Shown here: positions 11,416-22,170 of the stretch, piece after piece
Numbering within the stretch: the first letter of the stretch is position 1
Layout of the letters: each line of letters begins with the position of its first letter
Source: Dichetophora obliterata
Taxonomy: Eukaryota > Arthropoda > Insecta > Diptera > Sciomyzidae
Direction: 5' to 3'
Assembly (NCBI GenBank): GCA_963920525.1
Contig: OY986438.1
Coordinates: 121,868,920-121,932,919, forward strand
Length of the DNA stretch: 64,000 nt
Notes under the pieces: model-generated
Databases searched by the model: none
What the model saw: only the letters and a program-made list of their open reading frames with translations
Told to the model about the DNA's origin: nothing
Program-made: the position numbers and the translations under genes

Positions 11416-13299
11416 TAGGGTGATTACATTGCTTTTCAACAACACTCTCTATCTGACCCTCTCCGATTTGATTTAAACTTTGTATACACGTAGTGTGGGC
11501 TACAATTAAGAAAACCCAATTGTAATTTTTATTTTTTTGGAGTGGTTACTGAGTTACGGGTACTCCAAAATTGAAAAAACTCAGTTTTTTTTCTTGAAGA
11601 CTGTTTTTCATTTGATCATAACTTCGGTTAAGTTTGAGATAGAGCAACGATTTTAGATTCATATTAAAGATATTTTCAAAAGGCTTATTTTGCATAAAAA
11701 AACTTTGAAATGGCTCAAATATTTACGTTATTTTTTTTGCATAAAATTTAAAAAAAAATATTTTGATGAAAGTCAATTTTAAAAATTTTGGAAAAAGTAT
11801 ATATATTAATTAATGATAGTTTATCTAAGTTCTCTCAAAATTTTAGCCTGGGAACACTATTAAAATAAATTTCATAGTAAACTTACCTTAAAATTTATAC
11901 TCAACACAGCAGCATGCGAGAAAGCAACAAGAACTGAACACACTAAAGAAGACCATATGTGTGTGTATGTGCACAGTGCGACATCGGTGCTTCGGTCTAA
12001 GCTAAGCGAAGTTGATAAAATTTTCGAAATAAACTCATCTAACAACAATTAAAATAAATTTCACACAACACATTCAAGAAAAAACCTAAAAAATTACAAA
12101 TCCTAACAAAAATTACCGAACATGTTTCAAATCCAAATAATCGCCAGTTCTGTGAGTGCAAGTGAAGTGCTTCAATATTAAGCTTTGACGTCAGTGTTTT
12201 CTTCAATTGCAATTTACATAAAATGTCTAATTTCAACGTTTTGTGTTGTAATCCTTTAAATGAGAAAAATCACAAATTTCAAAGGCGCAATTTACGCTCG
12301 GTTTATCAATGGATGGTAAAAAAGTGTTAAAAGTGTTCCCTTCATAACACTTGAACATAAGATATGTGACAAATCGTCACTTGAGAAAATAAATGTCGTA
12401 TGTGAAAATTTTTACTTTTGAGATTATTGAGAAAAAAGGGCTATAATTCAAAATCCGGAGCAATATTCTTCAGAATTTCAGGCAATAGATTACGAAAATT
12501 TTGTGGTCTTACCGCTATTTTTTTAGAATTTATAGCCCCTTTTTCTCAATAATCTCAAAAGTGAAAATACTCACGAACGACATTTATTTTCTCAGGCGAC
12601 GAAAAGTAGAAAAAAAATTCCAAAAATGGAGCTTTTTTAATTTGAACTGTTATTAGTTGAGTTTATTTCGAAGAATTTTATCAACTCTGCTTAGCTTAGA
12701 CCGAAACATCGATGTCGCACTGTGCACATACACACACATATGGTCTTCTTTAGTGTGTTCAGTTCTTGTTGCTTTCTCGCAAGCTGCTGTTTTGATCATA
12801 AATTTGAAGGTAAGTTTACTTTGATATTTTTTTTAATAGTGTTCCCATTGCGTCCCAGGCTGAAATTTTGAGAGAACTTAGATAAACTATCATTAATTAA
12901 TATATATACTTTTTCCAAAATTTTTAAAATTGACTTTCATCAAAATATTTTTTTTTTAAACTTTTATGCAAAAATAAATAACGAAAATATTTGAGAAATT
13001 TAAAAGTTTTGTTATACGCCTTTTGAAAATATCTTCAATATGAATTTAAAATCGTTGTTCTATCTCAAACTTAACCGAAGTTATGATCAAATGAAAAACA
13101 GTCCTCAAGAAAAAAAACCGATAATTTTCAATTTTTGAGTGCCCGTAACTCAGTAACCACTCGAAAAAAATAAAAATTACAAATTGGTTTTTCTTAATTG
13201 TAGCCAACACTACGTGTATACAAAGTTTAAAGAAAATCGGAGAGAGTCAGGTTGAGAATTTAATTTTTTTTTTTGTCGAAAAGCAATGGAATCACTCTA
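11416..13299. mobile_element. 1.88-kb foldback element with about 0.62-kb arms, TA duplication
   Basis: The left end TAGGGTGATTACATTGC matches the reverse complement of the right end, TAGAGTGATTCCATTGC. Each end is flanked by TA (11414-11415 and 13300-13301). The two arms, about 11416-12040 and 12655-13299, pair nearly throughout. The ATTAATTAATGATAGTTTATC block and the GTGCACAGTGCGACATCG block near the inner ends are visible in both. The loop holds a second inverted repeat (12383-12446 against 12531-12594, around AATAATCTCAAAAGT). There is no transposase. TA flanks and TIR structure suggest mobilisation by a Tc1/mariner-type enzyme, which is inference. Confidence 0.8.
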
Positions 13300-15355
13300 T
13301 ACTACCCTCTTAAGTAAAAAAATCATACTCCATATGAGTAGATATTAAGCCTTTACGTTTTTTATCTTTCTAAGAAACACACTAGAAATGATCACTTTAC
13401 TTAAATTTTTCAGTCATTTGGAGTTGAAAATGGGTAATCTTAGCTTAACGCAAAAATCAGAAACTCATTCACGGTTCCGAATCTGCCCTTTTCTACATTT
13501 TGAGTTTTTGGCGTTTGTGACTTTCTTTCTTAGGACGGCGGTATAGTCCGTATATAATTCAGGTCACTTTAACATACATATAAAGAATAAAATGTGATTG
13601 TTAAAAAAAAGAGTATATTTCCCGAAGTGGTAAAAAGTTTGTCTGATTGAAGTACTGACAATCGCTGCAAAGAGAAAGATTGAAAGGCAGACAGAAACTG
13701 AAACTAAAAAACTTTAACAAACTGAAAAAAAAAACAACCAGCGAACTTTCCAGCACAAAAATTAAGTTAGGTTTCTAACAACTGCTGAGTTGAAAAGCAA
13801 AAACTCTTTTGCTCCAAAAAGTTTTCATTGGAAAAACTGAAAGTTTTTAGCTTTAGACGAAAAACTTCACCCCCACTCCCAAGTGGCTCACAACTGCATT
13901 GGCACTTTCGCAAAAATAAAAAATAAGAACAACGAAAAAAATTCTGTGCAGTGATTATTCTTTGAGAACCTGACAAATTCCAGCATCATTAAAAATTGAC
14001 AAAAACCTCGTGTTTTTTTACTGCTGCTTAAATAACTCGGATGCTTGCAAGCATTTAACGCATTAATAAAATGAGTTTTTCTGTTGCTGTTGTTGTTGTT
14101 ATTCGCGCTCTTCACATGCATCCGTTCATCACGTGGGGTTCATTCGTCGTTTCAAGGGGTCTGTGGTTCTTGTCCATAATGCTCTTTAAGCACGCAACGT
14201 CTGTTGTTTCGATGCTTCAAGCAATGTTTCAAAAAAAAAAATTTTATGTATTACGCACACACACACATACTTAGTACTTAGGGAACACTTAGTACTTAGT
14301 ACTCAACTATAGATACCCTGCTAGAAAACTTGTCTGGTTTACACATTCTTGTGAAACACTGAAATGTTAAATTTTACTTCATTGCTAAAAATATGACATT
14401 TGATTTATTTAAGCATCAGTCAAAACTTTATTTTAAAATAACTTTAACAAGATCGAGACTCTTCAAAAAATTTTGGTTCAAAGAAAAACTGTGCTATAAG
14501 ACAATTTTATTCCCTCTTCAAATAGACTCACAAGAAAAAACAAATTTCTACGACGAGCACGTGGTCTATGTTTGATTCGTTAAAAACGCATTTTTTGTAG
14601 TAATGCTGATGAAGTGTAAATATATCAGATAGTTTTCGAACCCTGATCTTGACTTAACCAGTTCACTTGCAGCAATGTCTCCCCCCTTTATTTCGACTGG
14701 GACAGACACCCACATACATCCAAGCATTCATTTCATTCATTTAGTAAATTTGTCAAATTGTGCGTCAACAAGCAGCACATCAACGTACATCATTTTAAAA
14801 CATCCTGTATTGCAACTGAAGCGCCCTCTGTGTCCACATTCTACAATGAAATGAAAAATTACGGTCACGTTTTTGCGTTGACGGTGCTTTATTTTTTCAG
14901 TTTTTTTTTCTCCGTTTTGTTTTCAGTAGACAATTCGGCGCATTGAAACCGACAAACAAATAGACATTTATTCATACCGTCAGCTGTTCAGCCATTTGTT
15001 CGCTATCAAACACCTTTTCTGCCTGTTTGTCTCGGCTATTCAATTGTTTGGCAGCCAGCCACCTTCATCAAAGCAACAACTTTGTGGAATTTTAAACACT
15101 TACATAAATAATCTCGAATCAGGGTTGCAGGCAGTGGTGTTAAAAGAACAAGTGAGACTTTAAATTAAATTTTTTTTTTTTGTAATGACTTAAAAAAGGT
15201 AAAAGAGTTATCGAAATGTTTAAATTAAAATAAAATAATTTAATATAAGCATTCAAAAAAATTTTTTAATTTCCTTGAAGTGATGAGCTTAAACCAAAAT
15301 AAATGGCAAATGCCAGGCATTTATCGATATATCTATTTAGATATATATCTATATA
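13300..15355. other. Spacer of higher complexity, no gene seen
   Basis: The sequence is less repetitive than its surroundings, with short (TTG)n and (CA)n runs near 14082-14100 and 14257-14270 and a TACTTAGTACT duplication near 14272-14305. This is the look of single-copy dipteran intergenic or intronic DNA. Short open frames show no domain. A host regulatory region or intron is possible but unproven. Confidence 0.4.
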
Positions 15356-17762
15356 CACCAATACCTCACTTTGCGTCGTGGTTACGTTCCAAAAAAACGC
15401 GACGCAAATTGAAACGACGCAAAGTGAATTATGATTTTCTATAGCAAACCATGTAAAGATCGAAGATAGGTTCCAGGGTTACGAAAATACTACTTTTTAA
15501 AAAGAAAATTAAACAAAGTAAACATTAAAAAAACAAAAATAATATAAAATTTTATTACTTACATACAAAAAAACAAACAAAAAAACGAATTCAATTAAAA
15601 CAAAATAAATTATGTCATTAATTTATAAAAACAAAATAAAAATTAATTACTGTCTGATGAGTCCATAGTGGCTGTTGTCGTAAGTCGGCTTTCTTTCACA
15701 AAAAATTGGTCCAATGTTTGCTGAACAGCTTTTTTTTTCAACGTAAAATAAATTTTCTTGTAGCAATAGATATTCGTAGCTACCGCCTGAGACTCTTTAA
15801 AACTCCCTTCGCTGTCAGGATCGTTTTTTAAAAGAATCTCCATAGCTTTGTCAATCAAGCACATCGCTTTGGAAATTTGTTTGGAGGTTAAATTTTTTTC
15901 TATTGAACGGTCACTGTCATCTTCTTCATTAGCCAATTGCAATTCCAGTTGCAATAGTTCTACATTAGACAATTCTAGGTTGTGCGATGTTAGCAATTCA
16001 TTTATGTCAGTCTCCTCCATACCTTCAAAATTAGACTTTCTGGCTAAATTAGAAATTTCATGAAGAACAGCTGGTTACCATCAACTTCTGCAGCGCATAT
16101 TCTGTGAACACATTCAGGCCATATTTTGCGCCAAACACCATTCATGCAAGATGGTTTGACGTCCTCCCACGAATCGGAAATAATTTCTATGGCTTTCATA
16201 ATGTTGAACTTTTTCCAAAACTCTAGCATGGTAGCTTATCTTGTCCATCAGTCTCACTTAAAAGAAGTTTAAATGTTCGTCGAAGGTAATAACTTTTAAA
16301 AGCCGATATTACTCTCTGATCCATCGGCTGAATAACTGATGTCGTATTAGGCAGCAAAAATACAAATTTCACGTTTTCTGAAAACTCATCAACATAAACT
16401 GTGTGGCCAGGAGCATTGTCTACTAGGACCAAAGCCTTGAAGTTTAAGTTTTCCTTGTTGCAATAAGCTTTAATTTCTGGAATAGCACAAGTTGAAACCC
16501 AGTTTTGAAATAAAGATGCTGTCATCCATGCTTTTTTGTTTGCTCGCCAGGAAGCAGATTTTTTGAACAACCTTTCATAGCTCTTGGATTTTCTGATTAA
16601 AAAATGAGAAATGGTTTAAATTTGAAATCACCATTTGCATTACCACCAAGAAGAAGAGTCAGTCTATCCTTGCTAGCTTTAAATCCTGGCGCAGATTTTT
16701 TTGTTTTAGATATGAAAGTTCTGTTAGGTAGGCGTTTCCAAAATAACCCAGTCTCGTAACGTAACTCGCAACATTAAAGACTTGTTTCGGATCATAGCCA
16801 CCTTCATGAATTAACGCTTTTAACTCTGCGGGTAGCGTTCTGCAGCAGTTAAAGCAGCGCTAGTTGCTTCGCCTTTAAGAGCAATGCTGTGCAGATTTGC
16901 TCGAAACTTGAATCTCACAAACCAGCCCTGACTAGCTTCAAATGTTTCATTCTTGTCTGTATTACTACCACCAGCATTATCGTTGGATACTGCTTTACTT
17001 TTTATGTCATCAAATAAGCTTTTTGCTTTCGTCTGAATTACCATTTTACTTAATGGTATTCTCTGCACAACTTGATTTTCAATCCAAATAGAAAGCAAGG
17101 ACTCCATTTTGATCATCAAAGCACTCCTTGTACGGGTCATCGTTTTAGCATCTAATGATGTTGCCTCTTTTATTTTATCCCCATCTCGATCTCTAATAGT
17201 TCTGACAGTTGTTGCAGTCAGACCAACAGCCTTTGCTATCTCCACAGCCTTCTCTCCCTTATCAAATCGTCGCAGAATATCTAATTTTGTCTCCAAGCTG
17301 ATAGTTTTTTATTTATTCATGGTAACTCTACCAGCAGCGCCCTTTCCACTCATTTGGCTAAAAAAATTACAAATGTACTATGTAAAAAAAAAATAATATA
17401 ACTCTGCCAATAAATAAATTGGAAAAATATTTACCTTTTTTTGTAATCAGAAACAACCCGTAAAAATTTATAAAAATTTATTATTCTCTTTAAAAAAAAA
17501 AAGCACAACACACTAATTGAAACTGAACTCTAAAATTAGCAAAACAAAGTGAAAATAAAACTGTATTAAAATTGCGTTGATTTTCAGTTAGAAAGGGAAT
17601 CCCCGAGTTTTGATGGCATGGCGCAATTAGAAACAAAAGTCCTGCCAAAACAACGCAACTTCGAAAATCTAACGACGCACAGTGAAAATTAGTACTAATT
17701 CAGCAGCGATGCAACTTCGAAAAAACGCAAAACGAAACGACGCAAAGCGAGGTATTGGTGTG
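15356..17762 (-). mobile_element. Tigger-like pogo transposon
   Basis: The ends are inverted repeats starting CACCAATACCTCACTTTG on the left and CACCAATACCTCGCTTTG on the right. Subterminal AACGACGCAAA words recur in both, much as ATACCTC plus GCG-rich motifs do in mammalian Tigger elements. TA lies outside the left end (15354-15355) and beyond a two-base slip on the right. The minus-strand transposase (15643-17353) fills most of the 2.4 kb. Confidence 0.88.
15643..17353 (-). pseudogene. Tigger/JRK-type transposase, decayed
   Basis: The likely start is the ATG at 17353-17351 (MSGKGAAGRV). Its frame meets a stop at 17311-17309, then continues as ISLETKLDILRRFDKGEKA, the N-terminal helix-turn-helix of the family. 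The second DNA-binding (CENP-B-like) domain ends in FEASQGWFVRFKFRANLHS (about 16900). The region 16800-16580 is frameshifted: first catalytic-core blocks such as PGFKASKDR are recognisable only across frames, and the first aspartate has been lost. From 16570 the core reads NKKAWMTASLFQNW, LVDNAPGHT (second aspartate) and NTTSVIQPMDQRV (third). A further break near 16225 leads to FWKKFNIMKAIEII and SCMNGVWRKIWP. After another break the C-terminus is 16020-15643, with an acidic segment and a VQQTLDQFF motif near the end. This should be a DD-D cut-and-paste transposase; the copy is inactive. Confidence 0.88.
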
Positions 17763-18120
17763 TATATATATATTATCTGCATTTTAAACTTCTCTTTATT
17801 ATTTGCTTTACTTAATTGTATGTTTTTAACTACTACTTTTTTTCAATAAATATAATCTGCCGATGATTTTGCAATCCAATACTTAACTTCGAATCGGAAT
17901 AGCTAAAAATGTCGGAGGAAATTACCTTTTCTGCATTCAGATATATCGAATTTGCAACCGGTTTTAATCCGATTAGCTGTTTGGCAACCATTTTCATTCC
18001 GATTGAAATCAGTTTGGCTTTGTTTTATAAAATGTGAGTTAATTAAATAATTCTTTATTATGAACGTTCATAAAAATTATTCGTAGGAGAGAAGATAAAA
18101 CTTCTGCGCCAAGCTCTGCA

Positions 18121-18328
18121 ATGCTGACACTTATGGTGGAACACCCGGACATGGCAAGGAGACATACAAAAGGAGATCGCGTTGCAATTGACTCGCAGTG
18201 CAGGCAGCTTGCAGAATCACTTAATAGCTATGGTCCACCACAGAAAGATGTAAATGGCTAGAAAAAGGTCACTACACATTATTTTTTTGTTTATTAACAG
18301 ACTTCAAAAAGGAGGAGGTTCTCAAGTT
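18121..18328 (+). pseudogene. Myb/SANT-like domain, 5' part of a split TE gene
   Basis: The frame from 18121 reads MLTLMVEHPDMARRHTKG and then CRQLAESLNSYGPPQKDV. This is the pattern of the Myb/SANT-like DNA-binding domain found in the accessory protein of PIF/Harbinger transposons and in related host proteins. The conserved tryptophan after DVNG has become TAG at 18259-18261. After a possible 33-nt GT-AG gap (18268-18300) the frame resumes with DFKKEEVLK up to 18328. There the retroelement at 18329 interrupts it. The continuation is found at 21981-22170. A region with an ATG at 17909 (MSEEITFSAF) may belong to the same unit but is not recognisable. Confidence 0.62.
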
Positions 18329-19422
18329 AATGTTATGTGGTGGAGATGCGTACTGCGACCTTAATTAGATCTATTGTACCTCTTTCTCAAAGCTCCGCTG
18401 GTTTTGCGGATTACAGAATTTCATCCAGCCCTATTTCTCTAATGAATTTGAGAATATTCTTAGGTTCAAGGGATGAAGCCTGCTCTAGACTCAGCTCATA
18501 ATTCCCCAGTGCTAGTTTACGTCTGCGAGCCACGGCGTCGCAGTTTGTAAGTAGGTGTATTGGAGTCTCCTCTGCTTCTTCACAAAAACGGCAGTTACTA
18601 TCGGTTCCTATGCCCAATTTCATCAGGTGGTATTTGAGTTTACAGTGTCCTGTAAGGAACCCCGTTAAAATCCTCAGATTCGGTTTGCCTAAGCTTATGC
18701 ACAATTTTGCTCTCCGAGTGTTAAAATCTTTGAGGAGCAATTTGGATTGCCTTAGCTTTGGGAGGCTTTTCCAGAGGTTTGAACGTTTATGCTTCTCCTC
18801 CCTTCTTAGTTCTTCTTTTATAGAATGTGTGCCCAATCCGCAGAATGGTTCTGGTTCTATAAATTTTGTGGCTGCACTTTGTCGCGCTAGCCCATCGGCT
18901 TCTTCGTTACCCTGTATACCTTTATGTCCTGGGACCCAAAGTATAGTAAAAGTTTTATTCTTGCCTAGTTCGTTGAGTTTTGTTAGGCATTCCCATGTTA
19001 TTTTCGATGATATCTTACAGGAGACTAATGCTTTGATTGCTGCTTGGCTGTCTGACATCACAACTATATCCTGACCTTTGTATTTCCAATCCAGATTGAA
19101 TTGTGCACACAGCTGTATTGCTAGGATTTCTGCTTGGAAGATACCCATAGGTTCAGAGTGCTTGGTTCTTGGCCCGTACACCACTGCGCCTGTACCTTCC
19201 AATGTCTTGAACCCGTCTGTATACCATGCTATACTGTGTGGTTTCTTGACTTGCGATATCATCTCGCTGTCCCGCTCTTTCTTGGTACTAAGCTTAATTC
19301 CGAAGTGTTTTTCGAAGTTATACCTTTTAACTATATCGTCTATTGGTAGATCGATGTAGGGAGTGTGCTTTGCAATATCCTCCTTCTCTCTATTGCTGAT
19401 AGTTTTACCTAAAGTTTTACCT
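18329..19422 (-). mobile_element. 5'-truncated non-LTR retroelement with 13-bp TSD
   Basis: AGGTTCTCAAGTT occurs immediately outside both ends (18316-18328 and 19423-19435), a target-site duplication of non-LTR type. The insert is on the minus strand and comprises only the RNase H tail of the polyprotein and about 80 bases of 3' sequence. The open frame upstream stops exactly at the duplication, which fits 5' truncation during target-primed reverse transcription. No poly(A) tail is visible, as in several RNase H-bearing non-LTR clades. It sits inside the Myb/SANT-like gene fragment. Confidence 0.82.
18411..19422 (-). CDS. RNase H domain of a non-LTR retroelement (partial)
   Basis: The frame enters from the truncation at 19422 (NLGKTLGKTISNREKED) and runs uninterrupted to a stop at 18411, about 337 codons. 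The RNase H fold is clear: YTDGFKT carries the first aspartate, AEILAIQL the glutamate, VMSDSQAA the second aspartate and GNEEADGLA the last aspartate, with WVPGHKGIQ between. Downstream, CRFCEEAEETPIHLL and a cysteine form the C-terminal zinc-finger-like C-x2-C...H...C motif usual in I/Jockey/R1-type ORF2 proteins. RNase H removes the RNA template during retrotransposition. The frame is intact over its length, suggesting a fairly young insertion, but it lacks endonuclease and reverse transcriptase. Confidence 0.88.
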
Positions 19423-19787
19423 AGGTTCTCAAGTTGGTTGGTTTTTTTTTAATGTATGTACATTAGGGCACTCATGAAACATATGGAATGTGCTTTTTTC
19501 TGATTTTGTTCGCTCCCCGCCCATTTTCTGTTAGATTGAGGCTAAAAAATAAGATCTGCATAAAAAATTGGACTTATATAGTGGGAAAAAAACCCAGGGG
19601 TTAAACTCCCAAAAACGGCTTAAAAATGGTACTTGGCTTAATTAATCTATATCTCTTAAAATAACAGTTTTACGCTCTTAAAATGCATAAACATTTTTAT
19701 GCACAATAAACAGATACACATTTTTTTATAACCAACTTTCACCTTGGAATGACCTTTCGTAGTGTTTTACGCAGTCAAAGTCACGAC

Positions 19788-21174
19788 TTGTAAGTAATAT
19801 ATTTTTTGAACGACCCTCGTAAATTTTTGGAAAGAGATATTTTTAAACAGTTAACACCATATCAAAGAGCATTAAAGGAAGTTGAATTCATAGTTACTTT
19901 TATTCTAAAGTATTGATTTTTGGAGGTATGATAGCATATAAATTTTTTCAAAGTATTTTTCAAAGAAAGTGATTAATTTTCTTCATTGCAATTACATTTT
20001 CAGATGGATTGACACGCTAAAATATAATACTTTCAGAAAAATGAATACATTTAGCTTAACAAATGCAACACACTTTTGGCAACTGCATTACTAAAAAAAA
20101 ACATATCGTTTTGAAAAGGTGACCAAAACACAATGAAAACACAAAACACTTATGAACAGAACCAAAAAAAGAAACCTATTTTTTAGAGTGCATGAAGTTT
20201 AATATAAAATTGTTTTCCGAACAGTTTTTTTTTAATGTATTATTATTTCAAGTAGTTAATAAATTTTTATTTAATTTGTTGATCCTCATAGGATATATCG
20301 AATTGATAGATGAACTAAAGAATCAATAAATTTTTTTGCTCGAATTGGACTTTTTTCTTTCTCATTTGGTTGTAATCCGTAAAATGTCTTGAAATCATTT
20401 TTCGATGCCGTCTTTTTTTTTTTGTTGGAATTTCGAAGGCCTAATAAACTTTCAATAATTCGTTTGTGACAGTAGAAATACATTCTTTAACACTCTTATT
20501 TTCATCTTGTATCAAGTATAGTATTCTAGCGAAAAAGTATTTTTTACAAGAGAGCATCTGTTCGTTGAAGCATTTTTTTCTGCCTACAATAAATAAAAAT
20601 TATATGAACATTTAGAATTATCCTATTTTATTAAACGAACAATATTTGTTTGTATATTTGTTTGTTTGTAAATGAGTTCTCGAAAATAGCCCAAGCGATT
20701 TCGATGAAATTTCCAATATAAGAGTTTTCGGGGGTGAAAAATCGATCTAACTGGGTTTCATTTCTGAGAAAATTAGCAATTGACGAATGACCCATTTACG
20801 AAGGCAAAATTATTTTATTCGGAAAATAGTTTATATTGAAGTATGTTATTTGATTTTAACACTGTACGACCATTGTAAGCCGGGCTAAGCTGGACTTTTT
20901 AAGCTAAATGTATTCACTTTTCTGAGAATATTATATTTTAGCGTGTCAATCCATCTGAAAATGTGCTTGCAATGAAGAAAATTAGTCACTTGCTTTGAAA
21001 AATACTTTGAAAAAAAAAATTTAAATGCTCTCATACCTCTTAGAATCAATAATTTATAAAAAAGTAACTGTGAATTAAACTGCTCATTTACTGCTCTTTG
21101 ATATGGTGTTAACTGTTCAGAAATATCTCTTTCCAAACTTTACGAGGGTCGTTCAAAAAGTATATTACTTACAA
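19788..21174. mobile_element. Foldback element with about 270-bp arms
   Basis: The left arm 19788-20059 pairs with the right arm 20899-21174. Both carry TTGAACGACCCTCGTAAA and, further in, TTAACACCATATCAAAGAGC and GATGGATTGACACGCTAAAA. The 0.84-kb centre has no recognisable gene. Arms differ at roughly one base in eight by eye. I found no clear target duplication. With its flanks it fills the gap that splits the Myb/SANT-like gene. Confidence 0.75.
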
Positions 21175-21204
21175 ATCCTATAAAATTATGAACAACTTTC
21201 CAGT

Positions 21205-21388
21205 ACATACCAACTTCATACGACCACTCATTGATACGGATTTTGCCATACAAATGTGATTGATTTTCATTTTTTTTTTTATTTTATTATTTTTATTGAG
21301 CAAAAATTTAAAAAAGGAAAAAATGAAAATTAATCACATTTGTAGGGCAAAATCCGTATCAAGGAGTGGTCGTATGAAGTTGGTATGT
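21205..21388. repeat. Hairpin with about 69-bp arms
   Basis: ACATACCAACTTCATACGAC at 21205 and the following sequence to 21273 are the inverse of 21320-21388, with few mismatches and a 46-bp A/T-rich loop. It is separate from the adjacent 1.39-kb foldback. It could be a minimal MITE or the residue of a larger inverted repeat. Confidence 0.85.
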
Positions 21389-21980
21389 AGTCGAAAAACG
21401 GAAAAAATCGGTGAAAAAAGTGGTAATTTTTTCGACATTTTTGGGGTTTTGAGCATGAAGATGAAATTTTTCCGACTTAATATATTCAGCATTTTTGTTG
21501 GCCGAGTCAAGAGCTACAACTTTGCTGAAGACTGCAAATAAAAAGTCACGGCATTTTTCGAGCTATGGCCATGCGAAAAATAGAAGAAAATTGTAAAAAA
21601 AGCTCAAAATCGAATTTGGCGAAAAAACTATAGAGGCTCATAAAAAACGAACGGCAACCAATCTAGCAAAATCCAGAAATTACTTTTCTCCTCTCATCGA
21701 GTACTTTCGGCTGGAATAAATGATTTTTTGTTTGGAATTTTTGTGTTGTGTTGTGTAATACAAAATAGAAAAACAATAATAATATTTCCAATTTAATAAT
21801 ATATGTATATAAAAAAATAATCAAATTTGGTTTATAATTAATGTGAAAAGTAATTTTTTTTTTATTTATTATTTTTTTTTACTTTGTAGTGGTTTTGAAG
21901 TTGGTTTTTTTTTTTGTTAAAAAGTTTTTTTCTAAACATTTCCTTATAGGTCTGGGCCGACTGGTAGTGTGAGGTTAGCA

Positions 21981-22170
21981 AGAAGTTGGCTCACAATACA
22001 AAAGAAGCACGAGCAACTGGTGGATATATTGCATTTCTGAAGCAGTGGAGTCGCTGACAAGAATTTCCGGCCTCTTTGCATCATTGGATGGAATTCCTCA
22101 ATCGCCTTCCTTTGGACCATCACAAGACATCACTGTCATTGAAAATGCAGAAAGTTTGCATGGGTTGCTG
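21981..22170 (+). pseudogene. Myb/SANT-like TE gene, 3' part
   Basis: The frame from 21986 reads LAHNTKEARATGG, then after a break VESLTRISGLFASLDGI and SFGPSQDITVIE. The AHNxKEARATGGG type of linker and the following segment are characteristic of Harbinger-associated Myb/SANT-like proteins (family knowledge). It fits directly onto the DFKKEEVLK end at 18328, so both pieces are one gene interrupted by about 3.65 kb of later insertions. I found no DDE-domain protein or terminal repeats for the parent element. Confidence 0.55.
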
